23,500 bases of DNA from positions 1,880,868 to 1,904,367 of the forward strand of contig RPFO01000050.1 in the NCBI GenBank assembly GCA_009746045.1. Reading direction: 5' to 3'. Shown piece after piece: positions 9,692-17,300 of this stretch; within the stretch, counting starts at the first letter, position 1, and the number at the start of each line of letters is the position of its first letter. Origin of the DNA: Mesostigma viride. Lineage: Eukaryota; Streptophyta; Mesostigmatophyceae; Mesostigmatales; Mesostigmataceae. A program made the position numbers and the translations under genes. The notes under the pieces were generated by a model. The model was not told the DNA's origin. It ran no database searches and worked only from the letters and a program-made list of their open reading frames with translations.

Positions 9692-10568
9692 TTACGAAAG
9701 GGCGAGGGGAATCGCAGGCGGATCGATGCGGGCGGTGACGATGCGATGATCGGAGCGCACCAGGGGGATCACGTGCGAGCGAGCAGCTAGTACATATCCT
9801 TGATGACGCTTGCGCATCACAACATAGTCGATGCAGCGTTCGTTCAGTGCCAGTTGGCGAGGTGTGTGTGACCAAAGCATCTGGACTTGATGTGGAAAGC
9901 GGGTGTTGGCAGTGACCAAATCGCATGTCGTAAGCAAATCAGCAAAAAGTTTTAGTGTTGGCATTGGAGAATGGAGACCGTACCGTTGGGGGCGTGCTGA
10001 CATCCGCCAGTACCCGGTGGTAGCGTTGCGTTGGTGTCCAGTAGCAGAGCGAGCCGGGTAATTGCGACGAGGGGTGCCGTTCGCTAGGTTCTCCAGCGCA
10101 GCAAAGAAGTCCTTGCGATCTTGTTCTGGGTGGCCGGAGTGGGGTGCGTAGCCAACGCCCACCGTCAGGGCGTAAGTCGAGTGGCCCTCCACCGAATGGA
10201 AGGTGGCCACAATGAGGAGTCGAGCGTTGACCAGCTGGGGTTCGCCCATGTGTCGTACGGCGAGCGGGGAGCAGAGCAAACCGACGCCCTCGTTCCCGGT
10301 GCCGTCGCCGCCTCCGTAATTGAACCGCCAGCCGTCGATGTCGTCAGCAGCAAGGGCAGTCGGTCCGCGCGGGCCGATGCAGTGCACCTGTGTTCTTGGA
10401 TTCCAAGGATCGATGGCGATATTATTGTCGATGCAGAAACCAATAAGATTGGAGACTCGATGGCACTGATAGTCGTCGCTGCGTAGGCAGTGACAGCGGT
10501 CAGCGTCGGGCTGGAGCGTGCGGGCGTTGAAGGTGGCGATGACCAAGGGCGCGCGTTGAAAAAGCTCA
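9692..10568 (-). pseudogene. APE-type endonuclease domain of the minus-strand retrotransposon
   Basis: This is one long frame of about 290 codons. Motifs of the apurinic-type endonuclease fold appear in order: VIATFNARTL at the N-terminus (the Asn-containing strand), GNEGVGLLCSP, a strand with VGVGYAPHSG, RCIDYVV, and the C-terminal SDHRIVTARI with the catalytic Asp-His pair. The enzyme nicks the chromosomal target to prime reverse transcription. The frame has no ATG at its start and ends abruptly at an AT-rich tandem repeat, so the element is probably truncated at its 5' end and its ORF1 is absent. This domain is better preserved than the RT downstream of it. Confidence 0.85.
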
Positions 10569-10680
10569 ATGTAATTAATTTATTAATTAAGAATAAAAAT
10601 TAATGTAACTAATTTATTAATTAAGAATACACGCAAATTAAATTAAGAATAAAAATTAATGTAACTAATTTATTAATTAA
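10568..10680. repeat. AT-rich tandem repeat at the retrotransposon 5' junction
   Basis: A unit starting AATGTAAYTAATTTATTAA begins at 10568, 10602 and 10658, giving periods of 34 and 56 bp. It lies exactly between the 5' end of the minus-strand retrotransposon and the TTAA-flanked element, and its TTAATTAA motifs supply TTAA targets. Confidence 0.85.
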
Positions 10681-12022
10681 CCCTTAGTCCGCTGACCCAT
10701 TTTTGGCACTTCCATACCCCTGAAAATGAAAAAAATCATAACTCACAGGCCACAACTCCAAATACCCCCAACCAAGATGCTAGGAGTATCTACACTTCAA
10801 GGGCTTTCAGAATATGCAATAATACCACGGCTTTATCAAAGAATTTGGATGATAGCTCTACTCAAAGTTGGCCAAAAGACGATCTTTTTTGCCCAAGGAA
10901 AAGTCTACCCCCCCCTAACTTTCCAGGTAGGGTAGGGAATCTCAATATCAACATTGGACAACTTAGTTGGATAGTCCAATGGTGGTTTCCTTGGGTCAGA
11001 CCACCCGGATAACCCATTAGACCTATACAAGGTGCTCATATACGTGTGTGGGTTACGCGCGCGTAAACAGCCAACTATGACATGCAATACAAGAATGCAT
11101 TATAACAAGCTATAAAAGATTGCCAAAGGTGCTGGAATACAAACATGTTGCCTACCTGCATTAACGAAATGATATGCTCCAAAGAAATGCCATAAACTGG
11201 TCACTTTCAGGGCTAATACCGCTCTTTACAGCAGGCATGGAAGCTTGCTGAAAGGTGCACTAAAAATCTCGTCAAATATAATGCATGGGAGACGTATTCC
11301 GCTGCAAAAGACACGCAAACACGTTGCCGTACCTGGCTCGTTCACGTCCTGACCGGATTCCAGTGGCCGGGACCCTCATATCTCACACATACCATTGCTT
11401 TACAGGCATAGGTCGCCATAGCCGCATCATTCATGCATCCTTTATGATTACCAGTTGATGCTGCGTTCAAAGATTACCTATAAACGCGTCCGCATTCCCA
11501 TCAAACGCATCAGCGGACATCCCGTACCTAATCTGGATGCTTGGGCTGGCGCAGACTGCCCGGCCATGAGGATAAAATGAAAATGTGATAAGCGATTACT
11601 CATCTGGCACTGACGACCAAGAAGGCAGTATTTTTCCACCTGCATGTTCCCAATCCTACAAGTTTGGCCATGCCTGACCTACGAAAATCACGCATCATCA
11701 TTCTGAGCAACATTCTAAACCGTTTCTAGCCGCGAGACGCAAAATTTCCCTGATAACGGCACGTTGGCAGCCATATCTCGTCACGCGCGCGCGCGAGTGA
11801 AAATTTCCCGCCAAAGTCACGTGACCCCCTATGATTACAGCCCTATAATTACCAGGCTATGGCGGATATTACCCCCAAACCTATGCATCACCTTCGTCCC
11901 TAAGTGTTCCCGGACCCACCGGACGACTGTCCTGCGTCACAAGCGGCGCGGCGCTCTCGGCGCGGCGCGAAATTCGACCGTTAGTCAAACCCCCCGACCT
12001 GTCGCGGACTAAGGCCTAAGGG
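10681..12022. mobile_element. piggyBac-like non-autonomous element, TTAA target duplication
   Basis: The 1,342-bp segment is bounded by TTAA at 10677-10680 and 12023-12026. It begins CCCTTAGTCCGC, and its reversed right end begins CCCTTAGGCCTTAGTCCGC, so both ends share CCCTTAG and TTAGTCCGC with a 7-bp internal repeat on one side. Sequence right of the element (TTAAGAATACACAAG) resembles the repeat to its left (TTAAGAATACACGCAA), as expected if it landed in that repeat. TTAA duplications with CCC...GGG ends are typical of the piggyBac superfamily. No transposase is encoded. A CATTGGAC/GTCCAATG hairpin lies at 10952-10981. Confidence 0.55.
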
Positions 12023-12164
12023 TTAAGAATACACAAGTCCCCAACTTCTTTTTCAAATGAGACAAGCTTGCAAAAAGTACCTCTGGAAGTCCGAGAAAAG
12101 GGACGACCAAGAGGTACGGCCAGCCAAGAAGGGTCAATCAAAACAAACATGTACAGGGAAAAAT
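12023..12164. other. Short intergenic stretch
   Basis: Nothing coding is seen between the TTAA-flanked element and the hairpin downstream of the tRNA. Confidence 0.4.
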
Positions 12165-12187
12165 CGCTGAGACTTTTTGTCTCAGTG
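12165..12187. other. Hairpin downstream of the tRNA gene
   Basis: CTGAGAC and GTCTCAG pair perfectly around a T5 loop, with a further C-G pair and a G-T pair outside. It lies about 58 nt past the tRNA 3' end in the direction of transcription. A second short stem, CCCAAA/TTTGGG, follows near 12197-12212. Their role is unknown. Confidence 0.55.
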
Positions 12188-12233
12188 TAAAAATGCCCCA
12201 AATATTTTTGGGTCGTAAAACGCAGAGAATATG

Positions 12234-12238
12234 AAAAA
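12234..12238 (-). terminator. RNA polymerase III terminator of tRNA-Val
   Basis: A run of five T on the transcribed strand begins 6 nt after the tRNA 3' end, the usual pol III stop signal. Confidence 0.8.
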
Positions 12239-12244
12239 GAAGCT

Positions 12245-12317
12245 GTCTTCGCCCAGGCTCGAACTGGGGACCTCTCGCGTGTGAGGCGAGCGCCATAACC
12301 AACTAGACTACGAAGAC
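12245..12317 (-). tRNA. tRNA-Val (anticodon CAC)
   Basis: The 73-nt minus-strand sequence folds as a cloverleaf. The acceptor stem is GTCTTCG/CGAAGAC, a short D arm has the AGTTGGTTA loop, and the anticodon stem is CTCGC/GCGAG with loop CTCACAC (anticodon CAC, reading GTG). The T stem is CCCAG/CTGGG with loop TTCGAGC. The internal A box (TAGTCTAGTTGG) and B box (AGTTCGAGCC) are present. There is no intron and no encoded CCA, as is usual for a eukaryotic nuclear tRNA gene. Confidence 0.97.
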
Positions 12318-13407
12318 CCTCGGATGTTGCCGAGATGATGTCCACTTCGCAAACGTTGCTAATTATATATTCATATTATTTATTGTGCTTGAATGACTCC
12401 AGCTTGTAATGCATTTGCCTGCATGTTTTTCAGGAGCCGTGTGTTTGACCCCTACCTAGACCACTCTACCAGCAGCAGTCGCATACGGTATCATTCGGTT
12501 TTTTTTTTTAGATGCGAGGATCCATACTCCACCCCTACAACAACGGATTCTTCGTTTCTTCGTGGGAAAAATTTTAAACACCGCGTAGACATGATTCAAT
12601 CACGTTATTCAGTTCCCGAACTCAATAGACAGGTCGGGCTTCTCGCTCCTGACAGTTTGATTCCTTGCTTTCGAATGGCACGCTATGGCGCTTTGTCACG
12701 AATTCTTTGTTTTATCATTGCATTGAGTACTACCGGCTAAACTTTTGATGACGTAGGACTTGTAGATCTTGTCCTTCAGCATGCAGAGGCAGCTACGGCT
12801 TTTACAGGAACATGCAGGGTCGTCTAATTTTTAATTTCATACCGATAATGTGTTTCTAATTGCCGTGGAGTCTGTAAGCCGGCGAAATGCCGCTTATTGG
12901 GGCCTAACATCGACTTCTGGTAATTCTTGGAAAGTCACTTCCTTATTCTTTCCCACAGTGCGTCGGAGTCAGGGAGCTGTGCAAGTCTTCCCGCACTCCA
13001 CTAGCGTCATATGGTAATGGTACATATCCCGGCTATCTGCTTGTGCCCCACTACGGCCGTTGTAGGTTCACCCAGGCACATATATAGGCCTGCTCTGGTT
13101 GTCTCATTGATTTGTCAGGCAGATATTTCAGGGAACTAGTTATAATTTGTACATGCTCATTCATGCATGCCCATATTGTTTACGGAAAGATCCACGTATG
13201 GCTCTATGGCCGGGCTAGCCATAATGCATGATCGGAGAAGGACAAGGGCCAGACTGGTGAAATCGGAGGGCGGAAAAATCGAAGAGCAAAGAGGTAATAT
13301 TGTGCCAGCAATGCGGTTTATTAATCTTGCAGTCCTGATGTCATTTGATGGATCGTAAATAACAGCTTTTGTCTCTCAGGAGGAGCCAGCTAGCATGCAT
13401 GCACATG
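12318..13407. other. Intergenic, no supported gene
   Basis: AT-moderate DNA. A 115-codon ATG frame at 12393-12740 has no recognisable domain and contains a T-run-derived FFF stretch, so I treat it as chance. A GTTGTCTCATT motif near 13103 recurs inside the cruciform at 13408-13454. Confidence 0.5.
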
Positions 13408-13454
13408 AGTTGTCTCATTACCTGTCACGCTTGACAGTATTAAGTGAGACAACT
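13408..13454. other. Nested inverted repeat (cruciform-like)
   Basis: AGTTGTCTCA (13408-13417) pairs perfectly with TGAGACAACT (13445-13454). Inside it CTGTCA (13422-13427) pairs with TGACAG (13432-13437) around a CGCT loop. The two stems are separated by small asymmetric bulges. Confidence 0.75.
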
Positions 13455-13682
13455 ATTCCTGGACGCATGGCGATCCAACATTATGGAAGGACTAGGGTAG
13501 TTGTTTGAGAGGCAAGACGCCAGAAATCGGGAGAGTATAATTAATTAATGAATGTGTAGCCGTGGACATAGCGCATATAAAAAACTGTATTGATCAAGAA
13601 TGAAGTTTATGCTTGACAATCAATTTCCAACTTTTCCCACCAAGTAAACTTGCGACGGTTGTTCTTGAACACTGCTGAAGAC

Positions 13683-13688
13683 TTTATT
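13683..13688 (-). promoter_or_regulatory. Possible polyadenylation signal AATAAA
   Basis: AATAAA on the minus strand, 560 nt past the stop codon of the threonyl-tRNA synthetase gene. If used, it would give a long 3' UTR. I saw no TGTAA (the volvocine-type signal) on that strand between 13700 and the stop codon. The sequence does not prove its use. Confidence 0.3.
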
Positions 13689-14247
13689 AAAATTGATTGA
13701 TTAATGGAATTTAAATTGCCGCGCTATGTATGCACTGAACCTTACCATCCGTCCAGCAAAGCTTAAGAGCACCTTGCATCTTGCTCCCCCGTGTGGAAAT
13801 GTAAAATGAAACGAACAAAAGGCTGCATTCGCTTGATAAATACTTCCATGTCGGTGATAATGGACAGCAAGCATGCCACCGTCCTCATATGAAGCACCAT
13901 AAAAGGTGTGTCAACCACATTGACCGCACACTCAAACGACGTGCAGCTCCTTTCATCTGGGCAGCCAGCATCCCTCGAGCCATGATGGCAAGAGCAAGAC
14001 CTGCCCAGCATTCCGGAAAGGCTGGGATTCAACCATTGTCGCCTTAGATCGGCCGCCGTTTCTAAGCGGCTATTCTCACAGCGCTTGGACTAGAACTGAC
14101 AATTCTCACCCCTCACCAGCAGAGGCTCACTTGCACGGAGTCTGAATGGCTGCTTGTCAAGGCACGCGGCGGCGGCCAGTCGTCTCACAAAGCTCTTCAC
14201 ATGTCTCATGAAGGCCCTGCAAGGATCGATGGGCTTGATGGAGCTGC

Positions 14248-14343
14248 CTACTTGTAGTTGTCCGAGAGTTCCTTGAACTCTACCAACAGCTGCTCCATCG
14301 TGCGCGACCCATGCACCACGTTGTCCCGGGTGCGCACATTCAC
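14248..14343 (-). CDS. ThrRS last exon with stop codon
   Basis: 96 nt including TAG, acceptor ACGCGCAG. It encodes residues 285-315, from VNVRTRDN to the C-terminal helix [10 protein letters not shown]. The length after the first zinc ligand (302 residues) is close to that of E. coli ThrRS (308), so the C-terminus is complete. Confidence 0.95.
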   Translation of the reverse strand: MNVRTRDNVVHGSRTMEQLLVEFKELSDNYK

Positions 14344-17300
14344 CTGCGCGTGGGGGTCAACCAAGCGGCCGGCACACACACCGCGCCAAGGGAGAACGCA
14401 AGTTAGGCAGCACACGAGCGTGCGCTGGCGTATGATGCCATGGCGTGTGCTGGCAAGCTCTGGGTGGAGGCATGTTAGGCATTATAAATATCTATTGTAG
14501 CCACCCACCAAGGACGCCATAAATGTTGATCACGCCTGAAATTACAGAGACCATCCGGCCAGCTAGATTGATCAGAAAGAGAAGGGGAAGGCTAGCCCTG
14601 CTGCCGCCAACGCCAAGCCGCAATGGCCCACACTTAGACATCCATCTGTTGGTAACATGCCAACATTCGGTGCTCCCTCAGAGCCTAGGCATGCATACCA
14701 CATTTTCCTAATCCAAAGCCGTAGTAGACAACACGTCCTGGACACAGGCAATGCTGATGGGTGTTGCGTGGACATACAAGCACGACCACCCACCACACTC
14801 AGCCCTGCATGGGGGGAGTGGACTGTCCGTTCCTGTATGCGACATGGGTACCTTGCGCACAAACGTACACACACACACATGCACACGTAAAATACATGGT
14901 TCTCAGGAAATGCTCGCCTTGAGACTGGTATCCGCGCATCGTCTTGCTCTCCAAAGCCAAGCATCCATCTTGCTCTCCAAAGTTAAGCATCCATCTTGCT
15001 CTCCAAAGCCAAGCATCCATCTTGATCTCCAAAGCCAAGCATCCATCTTGCTCTCCCAAGTTAAGCAGCCCATCAAGCTCTGCTCTTGCACCTCCCCATG
15101 TGTTGACCCCAAGCTAGCCGTTCCTGCGCACGCACCGTCTTGCTCTCCTGCTCCTCCGCGCCCACAACAATGATGTAGTTGAACTGCGCCAGCTGGGCCT
15201 CGCGGATCTGGGGGCATGGGTGAGGGGGGGGGGGGAGCGGAGGGGGAGACAACCGAACAAGGGGTCAGGGGGGGGAAGGGAAAAAAGGGGGGGGGGGGGG
15301 GAGAGGGGATGGGACAGAAAGGGGAGAAATCAAGCGCGGGCACACATTCAGAGGGCATGGGCATGTAGCAGTCGGCAGGCTCCACGGTGAGTCGTGATGG
15401 CCAAGGCTCGATAGCAACAGGCTCGACCACCCACAGGCAGCCTCACTGATCTAAGGCCCCAAAGCCATATGTAGCGGGGGTGGGTGCATGGAAGAGGTGA
15501 TCACTAATACTCCCACGCACACGCATGCACAGTGCACACACGGTCCATGGTGACCGCTTGCCACCGCCCATTATGGCCATGCCAACGTAGTGCCCACGTA
15601 GCAGCAGCGTTTGCTGCGCACCTTCTTGGCCGGTGTGAGGGTGGACGAACAAGGAGTGAGAGCGCACAAAGACGGGGATACAGGATGGCAGCACCAGCCA
15701 CCGCCACACACCTTCTTGGTCAGCGTGCGGTCCGAGGAGTCCACCTCGACCGCGTAGCCCTCCTGGTGCAGGCGCGCGCGCACCTGTGGCCGTGTGGCAC
15801 AGTCGCAAGGAGAAAAAAGAGGCCAATAGCAGGGCACGGGACACAGGGGAAGAGGGAGGAAGCGTGTAAGGGAAAATTTCCATGATGCGGCTAGAGACAG
15901 AATCGCTTTCAAAGATTTCGGCACACTCACCGCATCCATAACTTTCAAAGCTTCCACAGCTTTCAAAGCTTTCGAAGCTTTCGTGGATTTCATAGCTTTA
16001 TCAGCCCCTACGCCATTACACCGTGCAACTCCTCTATGACCCCTGAATTCCCTTCCATGCCCCCTGACCTCCCACTCTATGCCCCTTACTCCTGCTCTAT
16101 GCCCCTTACTGCTCCTTGATGCCCCTTACTCCTTACTACCCTGTTACTCCCTATCCATCTCTACGCGCCGCAACTCGTCCGTCTTTACTCCCCAATGGCC
16201 CCCACCACTCAACACTGCACCTCATCAACATCCCATACTACTAGACTCATCCAGGATCGACACCTCCAGGTAGTCAGCAAACTTGTCTATGCCCCTCACT
16301 ACTCTATGCCCCATCCTCCCCATCCTTCTCTGACACTCCGCACCTCCTCCCTCACTATTCCACTATATACCCCCCACTACTCTCGCTAGGGTCCCACCCC
16401 CATGTTTTCTTGCAACTACTCATCCATGCCCCACACCTCTTCCATGTCTACGCCCCTCACTAGCCTCTACCCAACCTGCTCTCATGCCCCTCATCACAGG
16501 CTACGCGCCGCACCTCCTCCATGTGTAATCGGCAAACTTGTCTATGCCCCCCACAAATACATGCCACTACTCTAGCGTGCCGCACCTGCTCCATGTAGTC
16601 GGCAAACTTCTCGGAGACGGGGCAGATGATGACCTGGCGCGGGCTGAGCCAGAAGGGCCACTTGCCCGCGTAGTGCTCCAGCAGGATGGCCATCATGCGC
16701 TCGACGCTGCCCAGGATGGCGCGGTGGATCATGACCTGGGCGAGGGGGGGAGGAGCATCATGGGAGGAAACGAAGGTGATGCTGTCGGGCCTTGATGTCC
16801 AAATGGGAGGCCTCTACGAGCCAGGGAGCAAAGGGGACAAACAAATGGAGCAAGCAAGGGGACAATCCTGGAGTCGAGAAACGAAAAATCGGGTGGAGGC
16901 GACAGGCAACAACACCCTGCATGCCTGCGGGACGTTATCACCGGGGGCTCTCTGGCGATGCCTAACCAGTGCTTCTGCTAACGTGACAATTTTCGTCAAA
17001 TGTTGACGCAAAAACTAAATTTCGCCATATATTGTCAACATTGTAGGGTAAAACGTCAAAGTTGACGCAAAAAAATTTGCCGATTCGTCAACATTTTGAC
17101 GTGCACGAAGTGGTTGTGCGTCAACTGGGTTTCGAACACAAGGGGCACGACGTCAATTGGACCGGGGGGTATGGGCGCGGCGTCAGCCACTACAAAGTAT
17201 TCCTACTGCGGCAATATACCCTTGTTACTACCTCGTACTACCCTTGCTGTCTGGCACGGTGAAATCCTGCGGTGCGAGCCAAGTTCGTTTGGCTGGTTTC

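Noticed and set aside
9217-9790. Plus-strand frames of 93 and 135 codons
   Set aside because: They are antisense shadows of the GC-rich LINE linker on the minus strand.
12393-12740. 115-codon plus ORF downstream of the tRNA
   Set aside because: It has no recognisable domain, reads through a T run, and its length is compatible with chance.
14903-15430. 175-codon minus frame across the ThrRS exon at 15136-15207
   Set aside because: It is out of frame with the exon and made of the 26-bp repeat and G-run sequence. The spliced ThrRS frame explains the conserved part.
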